The translations under genes were made by a program, and so were the position numbers. A stretch of DNA of 64,000 nt from Alphaproteobacteria bacterium PA2 (GTDB taxonomy: Bacteria; Pseudomonadota; Alphaproteobacteria; Caulobacterales; Caulobacteraceae), in assembly GCA_002256425.1 (NCBI GenBank), contig NKIZ01000001.1:2205001-2269000 (forward strand), read 5' to 3'. The notes beneath the pieces were generated by a model. The model saw only the letters and a program-made list of their open reading frames with translations, had not been told where the DNA came from and ran no database searches. Shown here one piece after another: positions 18,010 to 27,157 of the stretch (within the stretch, counting starts at the first letter, position 1; the number at the start of each line of letters is the position of its first letter).

Positions 18010-18046
18010 CCATATGGCATCATATAGTATATTTGATGCCATATGG
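18010..18046. promoter_or_regulatory. Large perfect palindrome, candidate antitoxin operator
   Basis: Thirteen-base arms CCATATGGCATCA (18010-18022) and TGATGCCATATGG (18034-18046) flank an 11-bp AT-rich centre that contains TATAGTATA. It lies 10 bp upstream of the antitoxin ATG and overlaps the probable promoter, fitting autorepression by the MbcA-type protein. Confidence 0.75.
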
Positions 18047-18093
18047 CAATGAAGGGTCAGCCTTGGGCGGGATCGCATCCCGCCAGTCCCTTC

Positions 18094-18315
18094 TCAGGCC
18101 ACGTCGGTCCGTTTCAGGCGCGCAAATACCCGGTCTGTGCCCATAAAGCGCGACAGCATGGGGGCGATGAGCTTGGCAGGCTCAACCGACCGTCCGCCGT
18201 TCTGGGTCAGAACCTGGCCATAGGCCACAAGGTCGCGATGGACCGCGGCGGGCAGCTCAATGGTCAGCTTGACCGGGGTATCGTCTTCCAGGGTTGCGAG
18301 TTTCAGCTTGCTCAT
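18094..18315 (-). CDS. DUF2274 family protein of the trb operon
   Basis: A 73-residue protein (KLKLATLEDDTPVKLTIELPAAVHRDLVAYG...) of the DUF2274 family, typically the last gene behind trbI in ICEs of this class. It starts 11 bp after trbI. The N-terminal strand and two helices resemble a ribbon-helix-helix DNA-binding fold, so it may regulate transfer, but its function is not established. Confidence 0.8.
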   Translation of the reverse strand: MSKLKLATLEDDTPVKLTIELPAAVHRDLVAYGQVLTQNGGRSVEPAKLIAPMLSRFMGTDRVFARLKRTDVA

Positions 18316-18326
18316 GGGTCTGCCTT

Positions 18327-19484
18327 TCAGTTGCGATAGGGCTCAAGGATCAGGTCCCGGGTGACCAGGACGCGGACCGGGGCGCCAGGGGCTATGGTCA
18401 GGGTCGGCGGGACGCCGAGCCCCTGCCCCACAGCCTGCTGGCCGACCTGGTTGAAGGTTCCGGAGGCGCCCTGGCGAAGGGCACGGACGATGTCGCTGTC
18501 GCCGTCATTGCCGAGGTTTGCGCCCACCCCGAGCACGGTGGACAGGGCCGCCATGCCCATGAGGCCGCGCCAGTGTGGATCGACCTTGCCTGACAGGCCC
18601 GCATAGCCGCGGGCGTCCCCGGCGGGGAGCTTTTCAAGGACGAGTGAGCGACCGTTTGGCAGGATGAGCCGGGTCCAGGCCAGCAGAACCCGGCTCTGCC
18701 CGAAGGCGACCTGGCTGTCATAGGCGCCGATCAGTCGCGCGCCCTGCGGGATCAGCAGGATCTGGCCAGTGGGGGTGTCATAGACGTTCTCCGTGACCTG
18801 TCCGACAATCTGTCCCGGCAGGTCCGAGCGGATGCCTGTGATCAGGGCGGCCGGAATGACCGCCCCGGCCTGGACCACATAGGGCGAGGCCGGGGACTGA
18901 AGGCGATCGGGGCTGGTGGTGCGCCGGTCAACGGGCCCGTCAAGAAGGGTCCGCCGTCCCGTCCCAGTGGCTAGTTCAGTCAATTCCGGCCCGCCAGTGG
19001 TGGCCGCAAGCACCATGGGAGCGGGCGCAGCCTGGGCATCAGCGGCAAAGAGCCGGCTTGTGCGGGCCGCGTCCCGCTCCTGGGCCCGCTGCTGCAGCCT
19101 GGCCTCCGCCGCCTGCCGCGCGGTCTCGTTCTCCACCCGAGCACCAGAACCCGCAGACATGTCCGGAGCCGGGGCGCCGGACTCGGCGATCGGCCGTCCT
19201 AGGTCACCCGGCAGGGGCGGACCAAGTTTCGGAGCCGCATAGTCCCTGGGAAGGGTGTTCAGGCGCTCGGGCGGGGATCCACCGACGCTGTAGAGCTCAG
19301 GAGCGGACGTCCTCGTCCGGTGATCGGTCATGGCCCAGGCGACCGCGCCTGTCACCACCAGAGCGCTCACACTCGCCATGGCGATCAGCACCTTGCGGGA
19401 GATCCGCGTCACCTGTGGCGGCGGGGCGCGCAGTCTCAGGATTTCGGCGCCATCAGGCTCTGAGGTCTGGTGGGCGGCGGTCAT
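18327..19484 (-). CDS. trbI: TrbI/VirB10-like type IV secretion protein
   Basis: A 385-residue protein spanning inner and outer membranes in the conjugation channel. It has a short cytoplasmic start, one transmembrane helix (KVLIAMASVSALVVTGAVAWAM, about 28-49), a long proline- and alanine-rich periplasmic stretch (about 60-195), and the conserved C-terminal VirB10 domain (VVQAGAVIPAALITGIRSDLPGQ, GQILLIPQGARLIGAYDS, LEKLPAGDARGYAGLSGKVD). It overlaps the trbG stop by 4 bp. Confidence 0.94.
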   Translation of the reverse strand: MTAAHQTSEPDGAEILRLRAPPPQVTRISRKVLIAMASVSALVVTGAVAWAMTDHRTRTSAPELYSVGGSPPERLNTLPRDYAAPKLGPPLPGDLGRPIAESGAPAPDMSAGSGARVENETARQAAEARLQQRAQERDAARTSRLFAADAQAAPAPMVLAATTGGPELTELATGTGRRTLLDGPVDRRTTSPDRLQSPASPYVVQAGAVIPAALITGIRSDLPGQIVGQVTENVYDTPTGQILLIPQGARLIGAYDSQVAFGQSRVLLAWTRLILPNGRSLVLEKLPAGDARGYAGLSGKVDPHWRGLMGMAALSTVLGVGANLGNDGDSDIVRALRQGASGTFNQVGQQAVGQGLGVPPTLTIAPGAPVRVLVTRDLILEPYRN

Positions 19485-20482
19485 GGTCTTGCAAGCCGCT
19501 CGAGCCGGACCTTCTGCCGGGCGGGCCCCTCACCCAGTCTGAGCTCGGCCGTGTCGAAGAGGCGGTCGACGACCATCCTCTGGCCAAGAACCCGGTAGTT
19601 GACGAGATCGCCTTCCCGCCCCTTCCCGACATTGATGAAGAGGGGCGGCATTTCGGCCTGACGGACTTCCCCGGGAAACTCGATAAAGGTTTGCCGGCCA
19701 TCATCGAACACCCGCACCGGCCGCCAGACAGCCCTGGCCCCATCGATACGGTAGCCGAAGTTGAGGTTCTCAAGGGCGACCTGCGACGTCCGGGCGCGCT
19801 CCGCCGCGACCAGCGCCGCCGCCGCCCGGGCTTCATCCTGGGGATAGCGCCAACTGACCGAGGGCATATAGGTTACAGCCGTGGCGCGGATTTCGATGTG
19901 ATAGGTCCGGCGGTTGGTATTGACCACCAGATTGGTCTGCAGGTCCGCCCGGGTCGGTTTGACCAGGATATGGACCCGCCGCTCGGGGCCGGACCCGCTC
20001 TCGGTGTCGCCGATCACCCAGCGGGTGGTGTCCCCAGCCGCCACAGGACCTGAGCCGGAAAGGGTCTCGCCCTCCTGCAGGACAATGTCAGTCACACGGC
20101 CAGGCGCCGCATAGACCTGGAACAGGGCGCCATCTGAGAAGGCGTAGATCTGGGCTGCGGAACTATAGCCTGTCCGGCTTGGCTCAACCCTGGCCGCGGC
20201 ATTGGACAGGGCGACCCGCAGGGCTGGATCGCGGACCTCCGGCGCCGGGACGCGATGGACAGCCTTCGCCCTGCCCTTTGGCGGATGCGACTTTCGAACC
20301 AGGACCCTGGGTTTGATTGTAGCAACGGCGACCGGGGCGGGTTTGCCCACGACCGGCGCAGGGACAGGCTGACCGGGGAGCGGCCCTAGAGCCTTTAGGG
20401 GCGCTGGCCCGTCCCTGGCCACGGCCGCGCAGGCCATGGAGCTCGATGAAAGAATTGCCAGAAAACAGCCAGATAGACGCAT
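19481..20482 (-). CDS. trbG: TrbG/VirB9-like type IV secretion protein
   Basis: A 333-residue protein with an N-terminal signal sequence (GCFLAILSSSSMACAAVA), a proline-rich linker, and the VirB9 domain (AAQIYAFSDGALFQVYAAPGRVTDIVLQEGE, RWVIGDTESG, LVVNTNRRTYHIEIRAT, LNFGYRIDG). VirB9 and VirB10 homologues form the outer-membrane core complex. The trbF stop overlaps its start, showing tight coupling in the trb operon. Confidence 0.94.
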   Translation of the reverse strand: MRLSGCFLAILSSSSMACAAVARDGPAPLKALGPLPGQPVPAPVVGKPAPVAVATIKPRVLVRKSHPPKGRAKAVHRVPAPEVRDPALRVALSNAAARVEPSRTGYSSAAQIYAFSDGALFQVYAAPGRVTDIVLQEGETLSGSGPVAAGDTTRWVIGDTESGSGPERRVHILVKPTRADLQTNLVVNTNRRTYHIEIRATAVTYMPSVSWRYPQDEARAAAALVAAERARTSQVALENLNFGYRIDGARAVWRPVRVFDDGRQTFIEFPGEVRQAEMPPLFINVGKGREGDLVNYRVLGQRMVVDRLFDTAELRLGEGPARQKVRLERLARP

Positions 20483-21168
20483 CAGTTCATCTCCCTTGAC
20501 CAGTTGATGGCCTGGACGAAGACCCCGAGGGGATTTTTCCTAAGACCCTCTGCGGTCCGCGGCGACTGAAGGACGACGGTGACAATGGCCGACCATCGCT
20601 CGGTCGATGAAAGACTGCCCTCGTCATAGCGACGCTCAACCCATTCCACCCGGAAGCTGCCAGGCGAGGCCCGGATGACGCTGGAAACGTCCACGGCGAT
20701 CTGGACGCGACCGACCTGGCTGAAGGGGTCATTCAGCCGGGCATAGTTGCTGAGCGCCGCTCCGCCGCTTTCCGTGGTGTAGTCATAGGCCCGCAGCCAG
20801 TTCTGCCGAACGACCACGGGGTCGGCGGGAATGGACCTCACCTCCTCGATGAAACGCGAGAGGTGCCAGGCGATCTGCGGATCGGTGGGCTGATAGCCGG
20901 CGCTCGCCGGCGCCACCGCCTGGGCCTGGCCAAGCTTGTCTACCTGAACCACCCAGGGCGTCACCGTGCCCCGCGCCCCCTGCCAGACCAGGGCGCCCGC
21001 AAGGCCTATGGAGAGGGCCAGATTGCCAAAGGCGATCAGGCGCCAGTTGCGGGCCTGGAGGCGGGCCGACCCGATGCGGTCATCCCAGGCCTCGCTGGCC
21101 CGCTGATAGGGGCTCTGAGGTTCAGGCGTGAGCCCGTAGCTGACGCCCGGACGGGTGAAGACATTCAT
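20482..21168 (-). CDS. trbF: TrbF/VirB8-like type IV secretion protein
   Basis: A 228-residue inner-membrane protein. The ATG at 21168 overlaps the trbL stop as ATGA; the much longer open frame upstream is a shadow of trbL. One transmembrane helix near residues 43-63 (LIAFGNLALSIGLAGALVW) is followed by the VirB8 periplasmic domain (VDKLGQAQAV, FIEEVRSIPADPVVVRQNWLRAYDYTT, ERWSAIVTVVL). It links inner-membrane and core complexes during assembly. Confidence 0.93.
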   Translation of the reverse strand: MNVFTRPGVSYGLTPEPQSPYQRASEAWDDRIGSARLQARNWRLIAFGNLALSIGLAGALVWQGARGTVTPWVVQVDKLGQAQAVAPASAGYQPTDPQIAWHLSRFIEEVRSIPADPVVVRQNWLRAYDYTTESGGAALSNYARLNDPFSQVGRVQIAVDVSSVIRASPGSFRVEWVERRYDEGSLSSTERWSAIVTVVLQSPRTAEGLRKNPLGVFVQAINWSREMN

Positions 21169-22313
21169 GTGCGATCCTCCGCAAGGCTGACCGAGGTCCC
21201 GCTTCCACCATGGTCGCCGGACCTGAGGGCATGGGCCGCCGTCATGGCGCCGTGGGCGGCCTGCTGGCGGCTCTGGTAATTCCGGGCCCAGGGGGGAGCG
21301 CCGCCAGAGGGCGGGCCTCCGCCACCGGGGCCCTGAGGCCGCGCGCCAGGATCGCCAGATCCTGTGGGGCCTGGCCTGGCGCCGCCCAGGGCCGCTGCCG
21401 CGCCACGAAGTCCGCCAAGGCCGCCGCCCAGGAGGGCCCGGGCGCCCATGGCGCCGGCCATGGCCAGACCTCCCACCGCCAACCCTGTGCCGACGGCGGC
21501 TCCGGCGCCAAGCTGGGGCCCGCCGGAGACCAGGCCGCTGGCTATGCCCGGGCAGAAGATCCCGAGCCCAAGCAGGCAAAGGGCGCCCAGGGCCAGGGCC
21601 AGGACCTCGTCGAGGGAGGGAGCGACCCCGGGGGACCCCAGCTCAAACTCAGCAAACAGGGTCGAGCCGATGCCGACCACCACGGCCAGGACGAGGACCT
21701 TGACGCCGGAGGCCATGACATTGCCGAGCACCTTCTCGGCCAGAAAGGCGGTCCGGCCAAACAGGCCAAAGGGCACCAGGACAAAGCCCGCTAGGGTGGT
21801 CAGCTTGAACTCGATCAGGGTGACGAAGAGCTGCACCGCCAGGACAAAGAAGGCGATGATCACCACCAGCCAGGCGAAGACCAGGACCAGGATCTGCGGG
21901 AAGTTGTCGAAGAAGGCCGGAAAGCCCGACATCTGCTGGGCGGCTTCCATGATCGGCCGGCCCGCATCAATGCCGGCCTGGCCAAGCTTGCCCGGGTGAA
22001 GGAAGTCGGCGGCCGACATGGCGCCGCCTGAAGCTTTCAGGCCAAGGCCCGAGAAAGACTGGAAAACCACCTTGGCCAGACTGTTGAAATTGGACAGCAG
22101 GAAGGCGAAGAACCCCACATAGAGGGTCTTCTTGATCAGCCGGGCGATGATGTCATCGCCCGATGACCAGGCCCAGAACAGGGCCGCAAGGGTCACATCG
22201 ATCCCCACCAGGGTGGTCGCCAGAAAGGCCACCTCGCCCCCCAGAAGGCCAAAGCCGGAGTCGATATAGCGGGTGAAGACCTCCAGGAAGCGGTCTGTGG
22301 CGCCGGTATTCAT
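21165..22313 (-). CDS. trbL: TrbL/VirB6-like polytopic membrane protein
   Basis: A 382-residue inner-membrane channel component with six or so hydrophobic segments (FLATTLVGIDVTLAALFWAW, LYVGFFAFLLSNF, VLVFAWLVVIIAFFVLAVQLFVTLIEF and others) and a long Gly/Ala/Pro-rich C-terminal tail (about 270-370), as usual for TrbL. The ATG at 22313 overlaps the stop of a 30-codon frame, supporting this start over the in-frame start at 22334. Confidence 0.92.
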   Translation of the reverse strand: MNTGATDRFLEVFTRYIDSGFGLLGGEVAFLATTLVGIDVTLAALFWAWSSGDDIIARLIKKTLYVGFFAFLLSNFNSLAKVVFQSFSGLGLKASGGAMSAADFLHPGKLGQAGIDAGRPIMEAAQQMSGFPAFFDNFPQILVLVFAWLVVIIAFFVLAVQLFVTLIEFKLTTLAGFVLVPFGLFGRTAFLAEKVLGNVMASGVKVLVLAVVVGIGSTLFAEFELGSPGVAPSLDEVLALALGALCLLGLGIFCPGIASGLVSGGPQLGAGAAVGTGLAVGGLAMAGAMGARALLGGGLGGLRGAAAALGGARPGPTGSGDPGARPQGPGGGGPPSGGAPPWARNYQSRQQAAHGAMTAAHALRSGDHGGSGTSVSLAEDRT

Positions 22314-22402
22314 GACACGGCCCCCTTCCCCCACATCAGGCGGAGATCCGCCGCCACAGAGGCCGGGACCAGAAGGTCAGAAACTTCAAGGATAGAAGGC
22401 AT
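22310..22402 (-). CDS. Coupled 30-residue mini-ORF in the trbK position
   Basis: An ATG overlaps the trbJ stop (TAATG) and its TGA overlaps the trbL ATG (ATGA), so this 30-codon frame exactly bridges trbJ and trbL. The peptide (MPSILEVSDLLVPASVAADL...) has no signal peptide or obvious domain. In related operons this position holds the entry-exclusion gene trbK or its substitute. This may be a shrunken remnant kept because it couples translation of trbL to trbJ. Confidence 0.5.
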   Translation of the reverse strand: MPSILEVSDLLVPASVAADLRLMWGKGAVS

Positions 22403-23136
22403 TAGTGGAACATGCTCACGTCATGGGGCTGGTAGGTCGACCGCCGGTCCATGAAGCGGCGGAACTGCTCCTGGGCCTGATCGCGGCTTGCAGCGCGCTC
22501 GGCCTGATCGAGGGCATTTGCCCGCCCCTGGGCGGCCATCATGGCGGTCAGGTCTGCGAGCTGCTGGGACTGCAGGGCCAGGAGCTGATTGCCCGCCTGG
22601 GTCGCCTGGACAATGCCGCTGGCTCCCTGACTGGCGTTGAGCAGGGTCTCGGTCTCGGCCTTTGAGCCGGACATTCCGGCCACCACCCCGGCCTGGATGC
22701 GCAGGGCGTCCTGGAAGGCGGCGGTGGAGTTCAGCCATCGCTGTTTGGCCGACAGGACAAGGCCTGCGTCAGAGACCCCGACCGTGACCGTGTAATTCTG
22801 GCTGAACTCACGATCTATGGCCTGGACGTCAAAGCCGACCCGCCTTGCCTGCTGCACCAGACCGCCAATGCGGCTGAGATTGCCCTGGATGGTCTGCAAT
22901 GAGGAATATGGCAGCTGGGCCAGATTGCGCGCCTGATTGGTCAGACTGAGCGCCTGGTTCTGCAGGCTGCGGATCTGGTTGTTGATCTGCTCCAGGGATC
23001 TCGCCGCCTGCAGGATATTGGAGGCGTAGTTGGTGGGATCAAAGACGATCCTCTGGGCCTGGGCGCCCTCACCCGGGACAAGGATCAGCAGGGCAGCGCC
23101 AGAGATGGCGGCCACACGGCGTGTCAGATGGGTCAT
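22402..23136 (-). CDS. trbJ: TrbJ/VirB5-like conjugal transfer protein
   Basis: A 244-residue exported protein with a signal peptide (VAAISGAALLILVPGEGAQAQ) and the helical coiled-coil body of TrbJ (FDPTNYASNILQAARSLEQINNQIRSLQNQALSLTNQARNLAQL). VirB5/TrbJ proteins are minor pilus components at the tip. The start overlaps the trbE stop (ATGA). A Gln-rich stretch is typical. Confidence 0.92.
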   Translation of the reverse strand: MTHLTRRVAAISGAALLILVPGEGAQAQRIVFDPTNYASNILQAARSLEQINNQIRSLQNQALSLTNQARNLAQLPYSSLQTIQGNLSRIGGLVQQARRVGFDVQAIDREFSQNYTVTVGVSDAGLVLSAKQRWLNSTAAFQDALRIQAGVVAGMSGSKAETETLLNASQGASGIVQATQAGNQLLALQSQQLADLTAMMAAQGRANALDQAERAASRDQAQEQFRRFMDRRSTYQPHDVSMFH

Positions 23137-25586
23137 GGTACGAACTCCTCATTCTTGGGGGTTGGGAGAGGCCCGGACAGGCGGACAAGGTCTGCCGCCC
23201 AATCCAGGCCGCGATGGGTCAACCAGGCTGCGCCAAATCCCCGGGGGCCGTGGGCGGCGAGGATCTCACCAATCGCGACCTGATCGGCCTTGGAGGAAGC
23301 CGCACAGAAGGCGAGCGCAACGTCTCCAAGGCCCAGTTCAAAAAGCCGGTTTCCCTGGCGCGACTGGCAATAATAGTCGCGCTTGGGAATGGCCCGGCTG
23401 AGGATCTCGATCTGCCGGGCATTGAGGCCAAACCGCTGATAGGCCGCAGCGATCTGCGGCTCGCCTGCCCGGTCATTGGGCAGGAAGAGCCGGGTCGGGC
23501 AACTCTCGATGATTGAGGCGGCGATGGCGCTGGTCTCGATATCGGCCAGGGACTGGGTGGCGAAGACCACCGAGGCGTTCTTCTTGCGCAGGGTCTTCAG
23601 CCATTCCCGCAACTGGGCGCCGAAGGCGGGGTCATCCAGGGCCAGCCAGCCCTCATCAATGATCACCAGGGTGGGCGCCCCATCCAGCCGGGCGGCGATC
23701 CTGTGGAACAAGTAGGCGAGGACAGCGGGGGCTGCGGCCGCTCCCACCAGCCCCTCGGTCTCGAAGGCCTGGACGGGGGCGTCCCCAAGTCGCTCGCCAT
23801 CGGCGTCCAGCAGACGTCCCCATGGCCCGGCCAGGGTATAGGGCTGCAGGGCAAGCTTGAGGGCGTTCAGCTGCAACAGGACCGTCAGACCGGTCAGGGT
23901 GCGCTCAGGTCCAGGGGCGGAAGCCAGGGAGCCAAGGGCGGTCCACAGGTGATCCTTGATTTCCGGGGTGACGCTGACGCCCTCCCCTTCCAGGACCCCC
24001 GCCAGCCACTCGGCCGCCCAGGCCCGCTCGGCGGGCTGATCAATCCTGGCCAGGGGCTGGAGGGCCACGGCGGCGCGATCATCGGCCAGGGCCCCGCCAA
24101 GGTCATGAAAATCTCCGCCCATGGCCAGGGCCGCCGCCCGGATCGACCCGCCAAAGTCAAAGGCGAAGACCCGGGAGCCCCGATACCTGCGGAACTGCAG
24201 GGCCATGAGGGCCAGGAGCACGCTCTTGCCCGCCCCTGTGGGGCCCACCACCATGGCGTGGCCCACATCGCCCACATGCTGGCAGAAGCGGAACGGGGTC
24301 GACCCCTCGGTCCTGGCATGGAAGAGCGGCGGCCCGCCAAGATGACTATTGCGCTCAGGCCCGGCCCACACCGCCGACAGGGGGATCATGTGGGCCAGAT
24401 TCAGGGTCGAGATCGGTGGCTGGCGGACATTGGCGTAGGCATGGCCGGGAATGCCCCCCAGCCAGGCTTCCAGGGCGTTGAGGCTCTCGGGGATGCAGGT
24501 GAAGTCCCGACCCTGAATGGTCTTTTCCACAAGCCGCAGCTTGGCGTCGGCGGTCGCCGGATCCTCATCCCAGACGCAGATGCTGGCCGTGACGAAGGCG
24601 TGGCCAGTCATGTCGGCCCCGAGCTCCTGCAGGGCCTCGTCGGCGTCCTGGGCCTTGTTCTGCGCGTCGCTGTCGATCAGAGTCGAGGCCTCGCTGGTGA
24701 GGACCTCCTTGAGGATGGCCATGATCGACTTGCGCTTGGCGAACCACTGGCGGCGGATCCGGGTCAGGACCCGGGCGGCGTCGACCTTGTCCATACAGAT
24801 GGCCCGGGTGGTCCAGCGATAGGGAAAGGCCAGCCGGTTGAGATCATCCAGCAGGCCGGGCCAGGTCGCCGTCGGAAAGCCATTAATGGTCAGGACCCGC
24901 AGGTGGGCCTTGCCGAGCCGGGGCTCCAGGCCTCCGGTGAGGGGCTGATCGGCCAGGAGGACGTCCAGATGCATGGGTGTCTGCGGCACGCCGACGGCAT
25001 GCCGGTTGGTGGAGACCGTGGCGTGCAGATAGGTCAGGGTCTCCCCATCGGTGAGCCAGGCGGCTTCGGGAACAAAGCCCTCAAGCAGGGCCAGGATCCG
25101 GTCGGTCTGGTCGACAAAGCCGCGGAGGGTTTCTGTCCAGTCGACACCCCGGTCCTGACGGCCCTCATAGAGCAGGGCCTCTATCCTGGCGGTTTGCTCG
25201 GCCGGCGGCAGGAACTGGAAGGTCAGGAAATAGCGGCTGTCGAAATGGGCGCCCTCATCCTCGAACTGGGCGCGGCGCTCCTCGTCCAACAGGGCCGAGA
25301 CCGGGTCGGGAAAATCACTGAGGGGATAGGCGCCCGAGGCATTGCGCTGGGCCTCCACATGGACAATCCAGCCTGAGCCCAGACGCCGCAGGGCGCTGTT
25401 GAGGCGACCGGCCGCGGCCACCAGCTCGCCGGAGGTTGCGGAGTCCAGATCTGGCCCGCGGAACCGCGCTGTGCGCTGGAAGGAGCCGTCCTTGTTGAGG
25501 ATGACCCCCGGCGCAATCAGGGCCGCCCAGGGCAGGAAGTCCGGAAGGCGGGCGGCGCGGGGGCGGTATTCGCGAAGGTCGAACAT
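23133..25586 (-). CDS. trbE: TrbE/VirB4-like conjugation ATPase
   Basis: An 817-residue VirB4-class ATPase. The ATG at 25586 (MFDLREYRPRAARLPDFLPWAAL) matches the usual TrbE start; the open frame continues upstream to 25730 through trbD in another frame. Walker A is VVGPTGAGKSVLLALMA, Walker B lies in LVIIDEGWLALDD, and the C-terminal KTLRKKNASVVFATQSLADIE block is typical. It powers pilus assembly and DNA transfer. A long reading frame on the opposite strand (23703-25376) is a codon-bias artefact. Confidence 0.95.
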   Translation of the reverse strand: MFDLREYRPRAARLPDFLPWAALIAPGVILNKDGSFQRTARFRGPDLDSATSGELVAAAGRLNSALRRLGSGWIVHVEAQRNASGAYPLSDFPDPVSALLDEERRAQFEDEGAHFDSRYFLTFQFLPPAEQTARIEALLYEGRQDRGVDWTETLRGFVDQTDRILALLEGFVPEAAWLTDGETLTYLHATVSTNRHAVGVPQTPMHLDVLLADQPLTGGLEPRLGKAHLRVLTINGFPTATWPGLLDDLNRLAFPYRWTTRAICMDKVDAARVLTRIRRQWFAKRKSIMAILKEVLTSEASTLIDSDAQNKAQDADEALQELGADMTGHAFVTASICVWDEDPATADAKLRLVEKTIQGRDFTCIPESLNALEAWLGGIPGHAYANVRQPPISTLNLAHMIPLSAVWAGPERNSHLGGPPLFHARTEGSTPFRFCQHVGDVGHAMVVGPTGAGKSVLLALMALQFRRYRGSRVFAFDFGGSIRAAALAMGGDFHDLGGALADDRAAVALQPLARIDQPAERAWAAEWLAGVLEGEGVSVTPEIKDHLWTALGSLASAPGPERTLTGLTVLLQLNALKLALQPYTLAGPWGRLLDADGERLGDAPVQAFETEGLVGAAAAPAVLAYLFHRIAARLDGAPTLVIIDEGWLALDDPAFGAQLREWLKTLRKKNASVVFATQSLADIETSAIAASIIESCPTRLFLPNDRAGEPQIAAAYQRFGLNARQIEILSRAIPKRDYYCQSRQGNRLFELGLGDVALAFCAASSKADQVAIGEILAAHGPRGFGAAWLTHRGLDWAADLVRLSGPLPTPKNEEFVP

Positions 25587-25590
25587 GGCC

Positions 25591-25857
25591 CTAGACCCCC
25601 AAATAGGCCGGGATGCGCACATGCCGGCGCACCACATCGACAAAGTGCGGGTCACGCCGGGCAGCCCAGACCGCCAGGCCATGGCCCACCAGCCAGAGGC
25701 AGAGACCGACAATCCAGAGCCGCAGACCAAGGCCGAGGGCCGCAGCCACCGTGCCGTTGACTATGGCCAGGGCACGCGGGGCGCCGGCCAGCAGGATCGG
25801 CTCGGTCAGGGCCCGGTGAACCGGAGCGTAGAAGCCGGGGGCGGTTTCGGTCTCCAT
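25591..25857 (-). CDS. trbD: TrbD/VirB3-like protein
   Basis: An 88-residue inner-membrane protein with two adjoining hydrophobic segments (ALAIVNGTVAAALGLGLRLWIVGLCLWLVGHGLAVW). The N-terminal APVHRALTEPILLAGAPR motif is characteristic of TrbD. It lies 4 bp before trbE, and the trbC stop overlaps its start by one base. Confidence 0.92.
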   Translation of the reverse strand: METETAPGFYAPVHRALTEPILLAGAPRALAIVNGTVAAALGLGLRLWIVGLCLWLVGHGLAVWAARRDPHFVDVVRRHVRIPAYLGV

Positions 25858-26177
25858 CAGACCAGCGCCCCGCCGCCAAAGGAGAAGAAGGACAGGAAGA
25901 AGCTCGAGGCCGCAAAGGCGATGGAGAGCCCAAAGACGATCTGGATCAGCCGCCGGAAGCCGCCGGCGGTGTCACCAAAGGCCAGGGTCAAGCCAGTGAC
26001 GATGATGATGATCACCGCAATGATCTTGGCGACCGGCCCCTCAACGGAGTCGAGGATCTTCTGCAGGGGGCCCTCCCAGGGCATGGAGGAGCCTGCGGCC
26101 AGAGCCGGACTGGCCAGCAGGCTGGCGATCAGCAGGCTGTTGGCCGCGTGAAGGCGGCGGCGAAGGTGGCGGTTCAT
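25857..26177 (-). CDS. trbC: TrbC/VirB2-like prepilin
   Basis: A 106-residue prepilin. It has a long leader (RRRLHAANSLLIASLLASPALAAGSSMPWEGPLQ) with a signal-peptidase site near ALAAG, followed by two hydrophobic helices (VAKIIAVIIIIVTGLTLAFG and IVFGLSIAFAASSFFLSFF). This is the conjugative pilus subunit. TrbC maturation normally needs the TraF protease, encoded here at 33745-34275. Confidence 0.92.
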   Translation of the reverse strand: MNRHLRRRLHAANSLLIASLLASPALAAGSSMPWEGPLQKILDSVEGPVAKIIAVIIIIVTGLTLAFGDTAGGFRRLIQIVFGLSIAFAASSFFLSFFSFGGGALV

Positions 26178-27157
26178 TGATCATCTCCCTGAAAATCTGC
26201 GGCCCCTTCGGCCAGGCGGTAGTCGCCCGCGGCTGAGAGCCCCCTCACCCGGGCGAGCTCGGTGAGGCGGCGCGCCCCGCCCCGGCCCGACAGGACCGCA
26301 ATCACGTCGATGGTTTCGGCAATGAGGGCCCGGGGCACGACGGCCACCGCTTCCTGGATCAGCTGTTCGAGCCGCCGCAGGGCGCCCAGGGCCGTGCTGG
26401 CGTGGATGGTGCCGATGCCCCCCGGATGGCCCGTCCCCCAGGCCTTCAGCAGATCCAGGGCCTCAGCCCCACGGACCTCGCCTATGGGAATGCGGTCAGG
26501 GCGCAGACGCAGGGAGGAGCGGACCAGCTCGGCCAGGGAGGCGACGCCGTCCTTGGTGCGAAGGGAGACCAGATTGGGCGCCGCGCACTGCAGCTCCCTT
26601 GTGTCTTCAATCAGCACAACGCGATCGCCAGTCTTGGCGACCTCCGCCAGGACAGCGTTGGCCAGGGTGGTCTTGCCGGTGGAGGTCCCCCCGGCGATCA
26701 GGATATTGCGCCGCTCCGCCACGGCGGCGCGCAGCACCGCCGCCTGGCCTTCCGTCATGATCCCGGCGGCCACGTAGTCCCCAAGACCAAAGACCGCCAC
26801 GGCAGGCTTGCGAATGGCGAAGGTCGGCGCCGCCACCACCGGCGGAAGCAACCCTTCAAACCGCTCGCCGGTTTCAGGCAGTTCGGCCGACACCCTTGGC
26901 TGGCCGGCATGGACTTCGGCGCCCACATGATGGGCCACCAGACGCACAATGCGTTCGCCGTCCGCCGGAGAGAGCCAGGCGCCCGTATCGGAGAGCCCCT
27001 CGCTCAGGCGATCGATCCAGAGCCGGCCATCGGGATTGAGCATGACCTCGACGACGGCGGCGTCATTCAGCCAGCGGGCGATCTGCGGCCCCAGGGCGGT
27101 CCGCAGCATTTGCGAACTGCGTACAAAGACCTCATTGCGGATCGGCGTCACGGTCAC
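26174..27157 (-). CDS. trbB: TrbB/VirB11-like conjugation ATPase
   Basis: A 327-residue VirB11-type hexameric ATPase. Walker A is [17 protein letters not shown]; the Asp box is [12 protein letters not shown] and the His box follows ([14 protein letters not shown]). The GTG at 27157 is chosen because it has GGAGG 7 bp upstream; an in-frame TTG at 27181 lacks this. It is the first gene of the trb operon, facing a divergent AT-rich promoter region. Confidence 0.94.
   Translation of the reverse strand: MTVTPIRNEVFVRSSQMLRTALGPQIARWLNDAAVVEVMLNPDGRLWIDRLSEGLSDTGAWLSPADGERIVRLVAHHVGAEVHAGQPRVSAELPETGERFEGLLPPVVAAPTFAIRKPAVAVFGLGDYVAAGIMTEGQAAVLRAAVAERRNILIAGGTSTGKTTLANAVLAEVAKTGDRVVLIEDTRELQCAAPNLVSLRTKDGVASLAELVRSSLRLRPDRIPIGEVRGAEALDLLKAWGTGHPGGIGTIHASTALGALRRLEQLIQEAVAVVPRALIAETIDVIAVLSGRGGARRLTELARVRGLSAAGDYRLAEGAADFQGDDQ

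Noticed and set aside
21168..21579. Longer trbF reading frame
   Set aside because: The extra 137 residues are Arg/Pro-rich shadow of trbL; the ATG at 21168 overlaps the trbL stop.
23703..25376. 557-codon plus-strand reading frame opposite trbE
   Set aside because: It is antisense to a clear trbE, has no family match and reflects GC-rich codon bias.
25587..25730. Longer trbE reading frame
   Set aside because: The extra residues are trbD in another frame; the family start is at 25586.
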